Below, in pieces: positions 34,800 through 44,736 of a stretch of DNA of 64,000 bases. Position 1 is the stretch's first letter, and each line of letters begins with the position of its first letter. Source of the stretch: Phaeobacter sp. B1627 (GTDB taxonomy: Bacteria > Pseudomonadota > Alphaproteobacteria > Rhodobacterales > Rhodobacteraceae). The notes below the pieces were generated by a model. The model was given only the letters and a program-made list of their open reading frames with translations. It ran no database searches and was not told the DNA's origin. Both the position numbers and the translations under genes were made by a program. The stretch is taken from the NCBI RefSeq assembly GCF_006265095.1, contig NZ_VCNK01000006.1, positions 1 through 64,000 of the forward strand. Direction: 5' to 3'.

Positions 34800-34825
34800 A
34801 GGGCCGGGCGTTTCCACCCGGCCCT
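34800..34825 (-). terminator. Hairpin downstream of pdhC
   Basis: A perfect 9-bp GC-rich stem (34800-34808 with 34817-34825), 64 bases beyond the pdhC stop. It lacks a T run, so it may be a transcript-end stabiliser rather than a full terminator. Confidence 0.5.
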
Positions 34826-34888
34826 CCATGTTGTGGGTCCTGATCATCTGGTCCTCAAGATCGGTCCGGAACGCGGGACCGGGACCGG

Positions 34889-36199
34889 CTAGGCCAGCAT
34901 CATCATCGGGTTTTCGAGGTTCTCGACGATGGCTTTCAACAGATCTGCCCCCATCGCGCCGTCGATGACGCGGTGGTCGACTGACATCGTGACGCTCATC
35001 ACGGTGGCGACCTTGAGTTCGCCATCGGTGCCGACGACGGGCTTCTTGACCCCGGAGCCAACCGCGAGGATGCCCGCGTGCGGCGGGTTCACGATGGCGT
35101 CGAAATTATCGATGCCGAACATGCCGAGGTTGGAGATCGCAAAGGAGCCCCCCTGATATTCATGGGGCGCCAGCTTGCGGTCACGGGCGCGTTTGGCCAG
35201 ATCCTTCATTTCGGCGGAGAGCGCCGAGAGGGATTTCATATGCGAATCCTGCAGAACCGGCGTGAACAGCCCGCCTTCGATCGCGACTGCCACGGCCACA
35301 TCGGAGGCCTTCATCTTCAGAACGCGGTCGCCCGCCCAGACCGCATTGGCGTCCGGAACGGTCTGCAGCGCGAGGGCGACGGCCTTGATGATGAAATCGT
35401 TGACGGAGAGTTTCACCCCGCGTCCCTCGAGCTGCTTGTTCAGCTCGCCACGGAATTTCAGCAAGGCGTCGAGCTGGATGTCGCGGCGCAGGTAGAAATG
35501 CGGGATGGTCTGTTTGGCCTCGGTGAGACGTGCGGCAATGGTCTTGCGCATCCCGTCGAGCTTGACCTCTTCGAAGTCGCGTCCCTGATACATCTTGGCG
35601 ACCGCATCCGCAGTGGCGCCTGAGGGCGCGGCTGCGGCGGCAGCCGGGGCTGCTGCGGGTGTTTTCACCTCCGCCTTGGGAGCTGCGGTGGCACTCTCGA
35701 CATCGGCCTTGACGATGCGGCCGCGCGGACCGGAGCCTTTGAGGCTGGCCAGGTCGAGACCCTTGTCGGCGGCGATCCGGCGCGCCAGTGGCGAGGCGAA
35801 GATGCGCGATCCGTCCGTTGCTGCAGGCGCTGCCGGGGCAGGGGATGGAGAGGTGTCGGGTGCTGCAGCTTTCTCGGTGGCCGCGGGGGCCTCCTCGGCA
35901 GCTGCGGCTGCAGGGGCAGCCGGCGCGGCGCCGGAGGAGATGTCATCGGCGCTTTCACCGTCGCCCAGCAGGACCGCAATCGGCGTGTTGACCTTCACGC
36001 CTTCGGAACCCTCAGAAATGAGGATCTTGCCGACCACACCTTCATCCACGGCTTCGAATTCCATGGTGGCCTTGTCGGTTTCGATTTCGGCCAGCAGATC
36101 GCCGGAGGACACGGTATCCCCCTCTTTGACGAGCCATTTTGCCAGCGTGCCTTCCTCCATGGTCGGCGACAGGGCGGGCATGAGAATTTCAATGGGCAT
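34889..36199 (-). CDS. pdhC: Pyruvate dehydrogenase E2, dihydrolipoamide acetyltransferase
   Basis: A 436-residue E2 with one N-terminal lipoyl domain (lipoylated Lys43 in ETDKATMEF), an Ala/Pro/Glu linker, the peripheral subunit-binding domain ([29 protein letters not shown], about 133-165) and the catalytic acetyltransferase domain ending with the [12 protein letters not shown] active-site motif. It transfers acetyl from E1 to CoA and forms the complex core. It is the third gene of pdhA-pdhB-pdhC, 11 bases after pdhB. E3 is encoded 20 kb away by lpd. Confidence 0.97.
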   Translation of the reverse strand: MPIEILMPALSPTMEEGTLAKWLVKEGDTVSSGDLLAEIETDKATMEFEAVDEGVVGKILISEGSEGVKVNTPIAVLLGDGESADDISSGAAPAAPAAAAAEEAPAATEKAAAPDTSPSPAPAAPAATDGSRIFASPLARRIAADKGLDLASLKGSGPRGRIVKADVESATAAPKAEVKTPAAAPAAAAAAPSGATADAVAKMYQGRDFEEVKLDGMRKTIAARLTEAKQTIPHFYLRRDIQLDALLKFRGELNKQLEGRGVKLSVNDFIIKAVALALQTVPDANAVWAGDRVLKMKASDVAVAVAIEGGLFTPVLQDSHMKSLSALSAEMKDLAKRARDRKLAPHEYQGGSFAISNLGMFGIDNFDAIVNPPHAGILAVGSGVKKPVVGTDGELKVATVMSVTMSVDHRVIDGAMGADLLKAIVENLENPMMMLA

Positions 36200-36210
36200 C
36201 TGCGCTCTCC

Positions 36211-37590
36211 TTACCGGTAGGTCACTTGTTTCACCGCGTCGATCACCTCGTCGGTGGTCAGCAGCGCATGTTTTTCCAGGTTGGCAGCATAGGGCATGGG
36301 CACGTCCTTGCCGGTGCAGGTGATCACCGGCGCGTCGAGATAGTCAAACGCCTGCTGCATCACCTCGGAGGCGATGTAGCTGCCGACAGAGCCCTGCGGC
36401 CAGCCTTCTTCGACGGTGACGAGACGGTTGGTCTTCATCACCGATTTGATCACCGTGGGCAGGTCCATCGGGCGCAGGGTGCGCAGGTCGATGACCTCGG
36501 CGCTGATGCCGTCGGCGGCGAGTTTCTCCGCCGCCTCAAGGGCGTAGGTCATGCCGATCCCGAAGGAGACAATGGTGACATCCTCGCCCTGGCGCCAGAT
36601 CCGGGCCTTGCCGAAGGGAACCGTGTAGTCATCCAGCTTGGGCACATCAAAGGACTTGCCGTAGAGGATTTCGTTCTCGAGGAAAATCACCGGGTTCGGG
36701 TCGCGGATCGCGGTCTTGAGCAACCCTTTGGCATCGGCGGCAGAATAGGGCATCACCACCTTGAGACCGGGGATCTGCATATACCAGGCGGCATAGTCCT
36801 GGCTGTGCTGGGCGCCGACGCGGGCAGCCGCCCCGTTGGGACCGCGAAACACCATCGGAGCGCCCATCTGTCCGCCGGACATATAGAGCGTCTTGGCGGC
36901 CGAGTTGATCAGGTGGTCGATCGCCTGCATGGCAAAGTTGAAGGTCATGAATTCCACGATTGGCCGCAAGCCACCAAAGGCTGACCCGGTGGCAATGCCT
37001 GCAAACCCGTGCTCGGTGATCGGCGTGTCAATGACCCGCTTGGCGCCGAATTCGTCCAGCAGGCCCTGGCTGATCTTATAGGCGCCCTGGTATTCGGCCA
37101 CTTCTTCCCCCATCAGGAAGACATCGTCGCTGCGGCGCATTTCTTCGGCCATTGCATCGCGCAGAGCCTCCCGGACCGTTGTGGGCACCAGCTCGGTTCC
37201 CTCGGGGTAATCGGGGCTGTCATCCACGACCGGGGCGGCGGGAGCTGCGGCAGCAGCGGCGGTGGCAGCGGGCGCCGAAGGTGCCTCTGCCGCCGGCGCT
37301 TCACCGCCCGCCGCAGGTGCAGATGCGACAGCATCCTCCACGCTTTCGCCCTCTTCGATCAGGATCGCGATGGGGGTGTTCACCTTCACACCTTCCGCGC
37401 CCTCACTGATCAGGATCTTGCCGACGATCCCTTCATCCACGGCCTCGAATTCCATGGTGGCCTTGTCGGTTTCGATCTCGGCCAGAATATCACCGGAGGC
37501 CACGGTATCACCCTCTTTGACCATCCATTTGGCCAGCGTGCCTTCCTCCATGGTTGGCGACAGGGCGGGCATCAAAATTTCAGTTGCCAT
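36211..37590 (-). CDS. pdhB: Pyruvate dehydrogenase E1 beta with N-terminal lipoyl domain
   Basis: A 459-residue E1 beta. Unlike most E1 beta chains (about 330 residues), it has its own lipoyl domain (residues 1-80, Lys43 in ETDKATMEF, nearly identical to that of pdhC) and an Ala-rich linker (about 85-130). The transketolase-like catalytic part then begins ([27 protein letters not shown]). Such lipoyl-bearing E1 beta is known in alphaproteobacteria. With E1 alpha it decarboxylates pyruvate using thiamine diphosphate. 17 bases separate it from pdhA. Confidence 0.96.
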   Translation of the reverse strand: MATEILMPALSPTMEEGTLAKWMVKEGDTVASGDILAEIETDKATMEFEAVDEGIVGKILISEGAEGVKVNTPIAILIEEGESVEDAVASAPAAGGEAPAAEAPSAPAATAAAAAAPAAPVVDDSPDYPEGTELVPTTVREALRDAMAEEMRRSDDVFLMGEEVAEYQGAYKISQGLLDEFGAKRVIDTPITEHGFAGIATGSAFGGLRPIVEFMTFNFAMQAIDHLINSAAKTLYMSGGQMGAPMVFRGPNGAAARVGAQHSQDYAAWYMQIPGLKVVMPYSAADAKGLLKTAIRDPNPVIFLENEILYGKSFDVPKLDDYTVPFGKARIWRQGEDVTIVSFGIGMTYALEAAEKLAADGISAEVIDLRTLRPMDLPTVIKSVMKTNRLVTVEEGWPQGSVGSYIASEVMQQAFDYLDAPVITCTGKDVPMPYAANLEKHALLTTDEVIDAVKQVTYR

Positions 37591-37607
37591 AGTCTTTATC
37601 TCTCCCC

Positions 37608-38621
37608 TCAGGCGCTTTTCTGCGGCGCGTCATCGGCGTAGATGTCGGTCCAGAGCTCGTCGAGCGCCGGTTCCGGGCTGGTTTTTGCAAATTCTGCGGA
37701 TTTGTTCACGATGTCCTTGATGTCCTTGTCGATCGCCTTGAGATCGTCTTCGGTGGCGTGTTTGCCGGTCAGGAGCATGCCGCGGATCTGTTCAATCGGA
37801 TCGCGTTCCTCGCGCATTTTCTGCACTTCTTCCCGGGTCCGGTACTTGGCCGGATCGGACATGGAGTGGCCGCGGTAGCGATAGGTCTTCACTTCGAGGA
37901 TATAGGGCCCTTTGCCTTCGCGGCAGTGGGCCACGGCGCGTTCGCCTGCTTCCTTGACCGCCAGCACATTCATGCCGTCGACCTCTTCGCCCGCGATCCC
38001 GTAGGCCTCGCCCCGTTTCCACAGCGCCGGCGATTTGGTTGACCGCTGGACCGAGGTCCCCATGGCGTATTGGTTGTTTTCAATGACAAAAACAACCGGC
38101 AGATCCCAGAGCTGGGCCATATTGTAGGTCTCGTAGACCTGCCCCTGGTTGGCCGCACCATCACCGAAATAGGTGAAGGTGACATTGTCGTTGCCTTTGT
38201 ATTTGTCCGAAAAGGCAAGTCCCGCACCCAGCGGCACCTGAGCGCCGACGATGCCGTGGCCACCGTAGAAATGCTTCTCCTTCGAGAACATATGCATGGA
38301 GCCGCCCTTGCCCTTGGAGTAGCCCCCCTCGCGGCCGGTCAGCTCGGCCATCACCCCATCGGGATCCATGCCGCAGGCCAGCATATGGCCGTGGTCGCGG
38401 TAGGAGGTCACACGTTTGTCGCCTTCCTTTGTCGCGGCCTCGAGCCCGACGACGACAGCTTCCTGACCGATATACAGGTGACAGAAGCCGCCGATGAGGC
38501 CCATGCCGTAAAGTTGACCCGCTTTTTCCTCGAATCGCCGGATGAGCAGCATTTCGCGGTAGTATTTGGTCAGTTCTTCGGCGGAAACATTTGATTTCTG
38601 AGCGCTTTTTCTTGCGGCCAT
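37608..38621 (-). CDS. pdhA: Pyruvate dehydrogenase E1 alpha
   Basis: A 337-residue E1 alpha. The thiamine diphosphate motif is [17 protein letters not shown] ... VIENN, and the regulatory/phospho-loop region [15 protein letters not shown] is present. With PdhB it catalyses the first step of pyruvate oxidation to acetyl-CoA. First gene of the pdh operon. A perfect palindrome (38649-38666), shared with the lpd promoter, ends 27 bases before the start codon. Confidence 0.97.
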   Translation of the reverse strand: MAARKSAQKSNVSAEELTKYYREMLLIRRFEEKAGQLYGMGLIGGFCHLYIGQEAVVVGLEAATKEGDKRVTSYRDHGHMLACGMDPDGVMAELTGREGGYSKGKGGSMHMFSKEKHFYGGHGIVGAQVPLGAGLAFSDKYKGNDNVTFTYFGDGAANQGQVYETYNMAQLWDLPVVFVIENNQYAMGTSVQRSTKSPALWKRGEAYGIAGEEVDGMNVLAVKEAGERAVAHCREGKGPYILEVKTYRYRGHSMSDPAKYRTREEVQKMREERDPIEQIRGMLLTGKHATEDDLKAIDKDIKDIVNKSAEFAKTSPEPALDELWTDIYADDAPQKSA

Positions 38622-38648
38622 GTCAGCAGGCTCTCCCTAAAGCTTAGG

Positions 38649-38666
38649 TAGTTTAACACTAAACTA
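38649..38666. promoter_or_regulatory. Palindromic operator upstream of pdhA
   Basis: A perfect inverted repeat TAGTTTA-ACAC-TAAACTA. The same 7-4-7 palindrome with another spacer occurs before lpd (55299-55316). Its position, centred 37 bases from the pdhA start codon, fits a site overlapping the promoter or transcript start. The regulator is unknown. Confidence 0.8.
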
Positions 38667-38800
38667 TCTTCTAGAGCATTTTGCCTCGGCATGCGAGTGA
38701 TAAAGTGACGCTACGGTACAAACGGCAGTGTTGTGCCGGGAATTGTCACCAAAGATCATGGGGATAGGGCAGGGGCAGGGAAGGGACCGGATGCCACAGC

Positions 38801-39100
38801 TCAGTCGATGATGATTTCGTCCGGGCGCGCCAGTCCGAGAACGGAACGGGCCTGTTCATCCAGAAGATCGAGATCAAGGAAGTCGTCGGACAGTCGCCGG
38901 GTAAGGTTTTCCATCCGAGCTGTGTCCTGGTGCAGCCGATCGAGATCCCGGGCAAGCGCATCCGCTTCGGCCTGGATTTCGACCCGCCGGAACAGACCGA
39001 AATCGCCCTGCACCGCCGCAAAGGTGAAATAGGCGCTCAGCAAGAAGGCGGCGGCAAAGAACAAGAGGCTGCCCAGAGAGGGAGTCGAATTTCGGGTCAC
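38801..39100 (-). CDS. FtsB/DivIC-like septum formation protein
   Basis: A 99-residue single-pass membrane protein: short cytoplasmic N-terminus, one helix (LLFFAAAFLLSAYFTFAAV, about 12-31) and a periplasmic coiled coil (RRVEIQAEADALARDLDRLHQDTARMENLTRRL), as in FtsB/DivIC, a partner of FtsL and FtsQ in the divisome. Its place just upstream of pdhA is common in Rhodobacterales. A 179-base gap with a separate operator suggests the pdh genes have their own promoter. Confidence 0.85.
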   Translation of the reverse strand: MTRNSTPSLGSLLFFAAAFLLSAYFTFAAVQGDFGLFRRVEIQAEADALARDLDRLHQDTARMENLTRRLSDDFLDLDLLDEQARSVLGLARPDEIIID

Positions 39101-39460
39101 GTCAGATTGGCCTGTATGAGGGGCTCGAACAGATTGCTGCGCCGGTTGGTCCGGCGTCTGACCCAGTTATGTCACAGGGACATTCTGCTGTGAATCCCTT
39201 AAATGATCCCGTCTGCCGGTGCTTTTGTCCGGGGCGGCAAAAGCTCGCCGAAACGGGCGGTTGGTTCCTCGAACACTAGGGGGTGACACGGCAAGTCGAA
39301 GAGATCCGCCGGGGCTGTCTCGCTGGAGATAGCTCGCCAGACACGGGTTGATCCGCCAGGGCAAAAGCGCGCTGGCGGATTGATCTTGCGGAGGGCGGCT
39401 TGCCTGACGAGACTAGCCTGGCGAAACTGGGTCCGAAACGGCTCCCTCCCCGGGAACGGA
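39101..39460. other. 360-base region between divIC-like gene and the chemoreceptor
   Basis: No gene or RNA recognised. It holds a perfect hairpin at 39351-39380 and probably the promoter of the DivIC-like gene. Confidence 0.5.
39351..39380. repeat. Perfect 9-bp inverted repeat
   Basis: ATCCGCCAG (39351-39359) pairs with CTGGCGGAT (39372-39380) around a 12-base loop. It lies about 80 bases downstream of the chemoreceptor stop and may end that transcript, though there is no T run. Confidence 0.55.
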
Positions 39461-41245
39461 TCAGGCGGCGGCTTGCCTTTCCTGGTGTTTGTCGTCGCGC
39501 TCGGGGGGCGCGCGATGGCCCAGAAAACTCTGCAGCAGGTTGGTCAAATGGCCGGCTTGAGCCCGCATTTCCTGGCTGGCGGAATAGGTTTCCTGCACCA
39601 TGGCGGCATTTTCCTGAGTAACCGTGTCCAGTTGCGCGACACCGATGTTGATCTCCTTGATCCCCGACGCCTGCTCGCTTGCGGAGGAGGCGATGGTGGA
39701 CACCAGACTTGACACATTGGTGACGCTCTCGACGATGTTGCTCAGGGTTTCGGCCGTGGCTTGCACCAATCGTTCGCCTTCGTTCACCTGGTTGGAGCTG
39801 TCGGCGACCAGTTGTTTGATTTCGCTGGCCGATTTCGCAGCTTTCAGCGCCAGTCCACGAACCTCTGACGCCACGACGGCAAACCCACGGCCCGCTTCGC
39901 CGGCACGAGCGGCCTCAACGCCGGCGTTCAGTGCCAGCAGGCTGGTCTGAAAGGCGATGTCGTCAATCGAAGTGATGATCTGGCTGATCTGTTCGGAGTA
40001 GCTGGCGATAGACGTCATTGCCTCCCGCGCCTGAGCCATCACCAGCCCGCCTTGTTCCGCGCGGCGGCGGCCCTCTTCGACCTCGCGGTCTGCGGCCTGG
40101 GCCTGTTCCGCGGTGGATTGGACACTGGCGGACATCTCCTCCAGCGCGGCCGCCGACTCTTCGAGCGTAGCCGCCTGCGTTTCCGCGCGATGGGACATCC
40201 GGTCAGACATCCGTTCCATTTCCTGGGCGTTCTTGTCCACCACGTCCGAGCTTTTGTTGAGCTGCGCCACAAGGTCTGCCAATGAGGTCGAGAGGGCATT
40301 GAAATCGCGACAAAGGGCGGTGTAGCCGGTGCCCAGATCGGCCCAGTCGTCTACGGGGATTTCCTGTTCAAGATCGCCGCTCTTGAGGTTGCTCATGGCC
40401 CTGCCGAGGGTATCGAACAGCTCGCCCCGGCGGTCATTTTCGTCACGCGTACGTTGTTCCGCCGCATCGGCTTCGGACAGCCGTCCGCTCAGCTCCTCAA
40501 GGTTGCGGGCAATCATGCCCACCTCGTCCTTGCGGTTGGTGTCGCTGATCTCACGGGTATAGTTCTTGTCCGAAAGCGCCTGAATGGTTTGAACGGTGCG
40601 TGCCATGGGCCGGCTCAGCTGGCGCGCAAAGAACACGGCGACCGCAATGGAGATCAGGGCGGCGGCCAGGCTGCTGCCCAGCTGGATAGACTGGCTGGTC
40701 TCGATCAGGCGGGTGACTTTCGCCGAGGCTGCTTCATTGCGGGCGCCGATGGCGTCCTGCAGGCCGTTGACCACATCGCGGACTTCTCCGATGATCGGGA
40801 CCGCGTTGGCGAAGGTCAGCTCCCGCTTGGCATCGCCTTCTGCCGCTTCGATTTTTTTGAGTTCGACCTCAAGGCGGTCGAGATTGCTGCCGAGACCGGT
40901 CAGAGCGTCGAAGGCCACCTGGTCGCGGGCCTCCGGGTATGCAACTTCGATAAAGCGCTCACCCGCAAGCGCGATTTCTGCGCGGACCTCGTCGGCGTTG
41001 CCGCGTAGCCGGTCCACCCCATCGGGCAGGCCCAGCGAGTAGGACAGAATGTCGCCGAGCCCCTGTTCGACATCTTCCTTGATGTCGTCAAGGCTTTTGA
41101 GCTGAACATTTCCCAGCCGCAAGAGGTGGATCGCATTGGTGAGATTGGCATTGGTCACCCAGGATAGCGTAGAGATCGTGGCCAGCATCGCGATAAATGC
41201 ACCGGCAAACATAAAAACCTGGGTACGGAGGGTGTAATTACTCAT
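39461..41245 (-). CDS. Methyl-accepting chemotaxis protein
   Basis: A 594-residue chemoreceptor. An N-terminal helix (about 9-33), a helical periplasmic sensor region (about 35-185, no named fold recognised), a second membrane helix (about 190-208), a HAMP domain ([14 protein letters not shown]...) and the cytoplasmic signalling coil follow. Its tip is the conserved [24 protein letters not shown] block near residues 415-440. It controls CheA and thus flagellar motion, and it is the only chemotaxis gene here. The start at 41245 (MSNYTLRTQ) lies just before the first helix; the frame is open 46 codons upstream. The ligand is unknown. Confidence 0.93.
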   Translation of the reverse strand: MSNYTLRTQVFMFAGAFIAMLATISTLSWVTNANLTNAIHLLRLGNVQLKSLDDIKEDVEQGLGDILSYSLGLPDGVDRLRGNADEVRAEIALAGERFIEVAYPEARDQVAFDALTGLGSNLDRLEVELKKIEAAEGDAKRELTFANAVPIIGEVRDVVNGLQDAIGARNEAASAKVTRLIETSQSIQLGSSLAAALISIAVAVFFARQLSRPMARTVQTIQALSDKNYTREISDTNRKDEVGMIARNLEELSGRLSEADAAEQRTRDENDRRGELFDTLGRAMSNLKSGDLEQEIPVDDWADLGTGYTALCRDFNALSTSLADLVAQLNKSSDVVDKNAQEMERMSDRMSHRAETQAATLEESAAALEEMSASVQSTAEQAQAADREVEEGRRRAEQGGLVMAQAREAMTSIASYSEQISQIITSIDDIAFQTSLLALNAGVEAARAGEAGRGFAVVASEVRGLALKAAKSASEIKQLVADSSNQVNEGERLVQATAETLSNIVESVTNVSSLVSTIASSASEQASGIKEINIGVAQLDTVTQENAAMVQETYSASQEMRAQAGHLTNLLQSFLGHRAPPERDDKHQERQAAA

Positions 41246-41404
41246 AACGGATACCTGACGTGTGCTGCGCGCGGAAAGTACCGGAACATTGAACCGCGCA
41301 ATGATTTCTTCTACCGCACACAGTATGAATAAACGGTTGCCACAGGCGGCTCTCCCGCTTGGTACACCGTAAATATCGTTCAACTGATATATTTCAGCTT
41401 ATGA

Positions 41405-41438
41405 AAAAGACGGCGGCGAGTGTCTCGCGCCGTCTTTT
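41405..41438 (-). terminator. Terminator after pgk
   Basis: A perfect 11-bp stem (41405-41415 with 41428-41438), 12-base loop. On the minus strand it ends in a T run, 57 bases beyond the pgk stop. Confidence 0.88.
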
Positions 41439-41494
41439 GGGATAATGGATTTTACCTACTGATATTCATAGGTTATTTTGCCGAGGCTGCCATT

Positions 41495-42685
41495 TCATTG
41501 GTTGAGCGCGGCAACGCCCGGCAGGTCCTTCCCTTCCATCCATTCAAGGAAAGCGCCGCCCGCCGTGGAGATATAGGTGAAGGCATCGGCTGCACCCGCC
41601 TGGTTCAGCGCGGCGACCGTATCACCGCCACCGGCGACCGAAATCAACTGCCCAGCGGCGGTGAATTCCGCCGCCTTTTGGGCCGCTTTGTTGGTGGCGA
41701 TATCAAACGGCGCAATCTCAAAAGCGCCGAGGGGGCCGTTCCAGATCAGGGTGCGCGTGGTGGCGAGGGCCTCAGCGATCGCATCCACGGTGGCGGGGCC
41801 TGCGTCCAGGATCATCGCATCGGCCGGACAGGCGTCGGCGGCAACGGTTTCACTGGCGGCACCGGCCTTGAACTCGCGGGCCACAACGATGTCGGTGGGC
41901 AGCAGGATGGTGCAGCCGGCGGCCTCGGCGCGCGCCATGATGTCGCGGGCGGTGTCGGTCATATCGTGCTCGCAGAGGGATTTACCCACATCGATCCCCT
42001 GAGCGGCCAAAAAGGTGTTCGCCATGCCGCCGCCGATCACCAGCCTGTCGACCTTGGCCACCAGATTGCCGAGGAGGTCGAGTTTGGACGACACTTTGGC
42101 GCCTCCGACAACAGCGGTGACGGGCCGTTCCGGCGTCGCCAGTGCCGCTTCGAGCGCCTTGAGCTCTGCCTCCATCAGCCGTCCGGCACAGGCGGGCAGC
42201 AGGCGGGCGAGCGCCTCGGTCGAGGCATGGGCGCGGTGAGCGGCGGAGAAGGCATCGTTGCAATAGAGATCGCCAAGCGCGGCCATCTCGCGCGCCAGTT
42301 GGGCATCGTTGGCTTCCTCGCCCGGATGAAAGCGGGTGTTTTCAAGGAGCAGGATCTGACCGGGCTGCAATGCGGCCACGGCGGCCTCGGCGGCGGGACC
42401 CCGGCAGTCGGCCACAAACACCACCGGCACCCCAAAGGCGGCCTCCAGAGTGGGCACCAGCGGCTGCAGCGACATCTCGGCCACGACCTTGCCTTTTGGA
42501 CGGCCGAAATGCGCCAGCAGCACCGGCCGGGCGCCCCGGTCCAGCAGATCCTTCAGGGTCGGGATCAGCCGGCGGATGCGGGTGTCATCGGTGACGGCGC
42601 CCTCTTCCATCGGCACGTTGATATCGACCCGGGTCAGAACAGTTTTGCCTTGCAGGTCCATGTCGTCGAGTGTTTTCCAGCCCAT
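41495..42685 (-). CDS. pgk: Phosphoglycerate kinase
   Basis: A 396-residue PGK, which transfers phosphate between 1,3-bisphosphoglycerate and ADP in glycolysis/gluconeogenesis. Diagnostic blocks: RVDINVPME at the N-terminus, [28 protein letters not shown], and C-terminal WNGPLGAFE and GGGDTVAAL (nucleotide site). The start [10 protein letters not shown] at 42685 is preceded by GAGGAG; the frame is open 19 codons upstream. Monocistronic. Confidence 0.97.
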   Translation of the reverse strand: MGWKTLDDMDLQGKTVLTRVDINVPMEEGAVTDDTRIRRLIPTLKDLLDRGARPVLLAHFGRPKGKVVAEMSLQPLVPTLEAAFGVPVVFVADCRGPAAEAAVAALQPGQILLLENTRFHPGEEANDAQLAREMAALGDLYCNDAFSAAHRAHASTEALARLLPACAGRLMEAELKALEAALATPERPVTAVVGGAKVSSKLDLLGNLVAKVDRLVIGGGMANTFLAAQGIDVGKSLCEHDMTDTARDIMARAEAAGCTILLPTDIVVAREFKAGAASETVAADACPADAMILDAGPATVDAIAEALATTRTLIWNGPLGAFEIAPFDIATNKAAQKAAEFTAAGQLISVAGGGDTVAALNQAGAADAFTYISTAGGAFLEWMEGKDLPGVAALNQ

Positions 42686-42772
42686 ATCCGGCTCCTCTAT
42701 ATTGGTGCATACGCGGCGTCTCGGGGTGCGATCCTGTCGCATTGGCCGACCACCGCGGAGGGGTTCGCTCTG

Positions 42773-42798
42773 TCTTGGTGTCCAGTCTTGGTGTCCAG
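42773..42798. repeat. 13-bp tandem duplication
   Basis: TCTTGGTGTCCAG occurs twice in direct succession in the divergent promoter region between pgk and the cyclophilin gene. Confidence 0.7.
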
Positions 42799-42921
42799 TG
42801 TTTTGCGCCTGTCGTCAATGGCCGGATCCCGCAGGCCAGAGGCTTTGGTACATTGTTCCCTTGGCAAGGGCGGGCAGGGGCCTTAGGTATTCGGCCAAGT
42901 TGAAAATGACAGGAGGGCCTC

Positions 42922-43428
42922 ATGGCCGAGATCAAGGATCCAGAGAACACAATCATCATGGAGCTGAAGGGCGGCACGGTCGTCATCGAGCTGCTGGCGG
43001 ATGTCGCGCCCCAGCACACCGCGCGCATGAAGGAACTGGCGCGGGCCGGCGAATATGACAACGTGGCCTTTCACCGGGTGATCGACGGGTTCATGGCGCA
43101 GACCGGCGACGTCCAGCACGGCGATATGGAAGACGGCTTCAATATCCGTATGGCGGGCACCGGCGGATCCGATCTTCCGGACGTTCCGGCCGAATTTTCC
43201 AAACTGCCGCACGACCGGGGCACGCTGGGCGCGGCGCGGTCCTCCAACCCGAATTCCGCCAATTCGCAGTTCTTTATCAATTTCAAGGACAACAACTTCC
43301 TCAACGGTCAGTACACGGTCTATGGCCGCGTGATCGAAGGGATGGAGCATGTGGACGCCATCACCCGTGGCGAGCCGCCTGCGGAGCCGGACCGGATGAT
43401 CTCGGTCAAGGTGGCTGCGGATGCGTAA
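42922..43428 (+). CDS. Cytoplasmic cyclophilin-type peptidyl-prolyl isomerase
   Basis: A 168-residue single-domain cyclophilin without a signal peptide. The active-site blocks are VAFHRVIDGFMAQTGD (Arg in FHRVI, Gln in MAQTGD) and NSANSQFFINF, with FLNGQYTVYGRVIEGMEHVD following. It should catalyse proline cis-trans isomerisation in the cytoplasm. The next gene, a periplasmic cyclophilin, overlaps it by 8 bases, so both are made together. Confidence 0.95.
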   Translation: MAEIKDPENTIIMELKGGTVVIELLADVAPQHTARMKELARAGEYDNVAFHRVIDGFMAQTGDVQHGDMEDGFNIRMAGTGGSDLPDVPAEFSKLPHDRGTLGAARSSNPNSANSQFFINFKDNNFLNGQYTVYGRVIEGMEHVDAITRGEPPAEPDRMISVKVAADA

Positions 43429-43969
43429 GGCGCTGAGCATCCTGGCGGTGCTGGCCGCCGCGCCAGCCTTTGCCTCCGGTCTCGAAATCCAGATCGAGGG
43501 CGAGGCCAATGGCACCGTGCGGATCGACCTGCTGGAAGAGGTGGCGCCCAAACATGTGGCGCAGATCACCGCGCTGGCGGCCGAGGGCAAATACGATGGC
43601 GTGGTCTTTCACCGGGTAATTGACGGCTTCATGGCGCAGACGGGCGACGTGGAGTTCGGCCGTCTCGGTGAGGACATGCGCGCGGCCGGCACAGGCGGGT
43701 CGGACCGCCCGGATTTGCCGGCGGAATTCTCGGATCTGCCCTATGATCGCGGTGTCGTGGGCATGGCGCGATCGCAGAACCCGAACAGCGCCAATTCGCA
43801 GTTCTTCATCATGTTCGAACCCGGCCATTTCCTCAACGGTCAATACACCGTCGTGGGGCGGGTGACCGAGGGCATGGATGTGGTTGACGCGATCAAACGG
43901 GGCCAGCCCCGCTCCGGTTCCGTCACCGGCAAGCCCGACGTGATGACAAAGGTCACCGTGACCGAATAG
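43421..43969 (+). CDS. Periplasmic cyclophilin-type peptidyl-prolyl isomerase
   Basis: A 182-residue cyclophilin with a signal peptide (MRKALSILAVLAAAPAFASG, cleavage near residue 18). The catalytic blocks VVFHRVIDGFMAQTGD, NSANSQFFIMF and FLNGQYTVVGRVTEGMDVVD are nearly the same as in the preceding cytoplasmic gene, which indicates a local duplication followed by gain of an export signal. It should assist folding of exported and outer membrane proteins. Confidence 0.95.
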   Translation: MRKALSILAVLAAAPAFASGLEIQIEGEANGTVRIDLLEEVAPKHVAQITALAAEGKYDGVVFHRVIDGFMAQTGDVEFGRLGEDMRAAGTGGSDRPDLPAEFSDLPYDRGVVGMARSQNPNSANSQFFIMFEPGHFLNGQYTVVGRVTEGMDVVDAIKRGQPRSGSVTGKPDVMTKVTVTE

Positions 43970-44040
43970 AAGCTGCGATAGAACCTGCACGCGGTCGGCC
44001 TGTCCAAGGGCGGGGCGACCGGTTCCGGCGGGCTCTGTAG

Positions 44041-44076
44041 AAAAGCCGCCCCCGTCACAACCGGTGCGGCTTTTTT
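44041..44076 (+). terminator. Terminator of the cyclophilin pair
   Basis: A 9-bp stem (44041-44049 with 44066-44074), 16-base loop, T run extending to 44076. Confidence 0.8.
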
Positions 44077-44105
44077 GTGCAATGTGGGCGGGAAAAACTA
44101 TACAG

Positions 44106-44136
44106 AAAAGGCGCCGCCGATGCCGGGGCGCCTTTT
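44106..44136 (-). terminator. Terminator of the bactofilin gene
   Basis: A perfect 10-bp stem (44106-44115 with 44127-44136), ending in TTTT on the minus strand; convergent with the previous terminator. Confidence 0.8.
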
Positions 44137-44202
44137 GATGTGGCGGGACGTGCCGTCAGGCAGCCCTGATCACGGGTGCATCCGTTGCCGGAGCCGCGCC
44201 GA

Positions 44203-44736
44203 TCAGCCGTCGATCTTCGCAGGCGCGCCTGTCGGGATCGGCTTCTGGGCGCCTTTGCCGGGGCTCAGCGGGTCATCCTGACGCTGTACGGAGCCTTCGA
44301 AATGGGCGCCGCTCTCGATCGCGATGGTCTTGTGGATGATGTCGCCTTCGACACGGGCGGTGGAGGTCAGGCGCACCTTGAGGCCACGGACACGGCCCAC
44401 GATACGGCCATTGATGACCACGTCGTCGGCGGTGATCTCACCCTTGATGGTGGCAGATTCGCCGATGGTCAGCAGATGCGCGCGAATGTCGCCTTCGACA
44501 GTGCCTTCGACCTGAATGTCGCCGGTCGTCTTGACGTTGCCTGTAATGTGCAGGTCCGAGCTGAGCAGCGACGCCGGGGGCTTTGCCTTTGGTGCGGCGG
44601 GCTTTTTATACTCGCTGGCACCAGAAGAAGCGCTGCCGGACGCCGTTGCGGGCGCTGCGCTGGAAGTCGGCATCGCCGCCGGTGATGTATCGGCTTGTTT
44701 TGGGCCGGGCTCGTTGATTTTGCTCTTAGAAAACAT
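44203..44736 (-). CDS. Bactofilin
   Basis: A 177-residue polymer-forming cytoskeletal protein. After a disordered Ala/Pro/Ser/Lys-rich N-terminus (about 1-55) comes the right-handed beta-helix core with Gly/Val/Ile repeats (HITGNVKTTGDIQVEGTVEGDIRAHLLTIGESATIKGEI). Bactofilins form filaments at the membrane and recruit cell wall enzymes. The start codon overlaps the end of the M23 peptidase gene by 11 bases, the standard pairing of bactofilin with a LytM-type endopeptidase. Confidence 0.95.
   Translation of the reverse strand: MFSKSKINEPGPKQADTSPAAMPTSSAAPATASGSASSGASEYKKPAAPKAKPPASLLSSDLHITGNVKTTGDIQVEGTVEGDIRAHLLTIGESATIKGEITADDVVINGRIVGRVRGLKVRLTSTARVEGDIIHKTIAIESGAHFEGSVQRQDDPLSPGKGAQKPIPTGAPAKIDG

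Noticed and set aside
39101-39460. tRNA or small RNA gene in the spacer
   Set aside because: No TPsiC-type GGTTCGA arm or cloverleaf could be traced.
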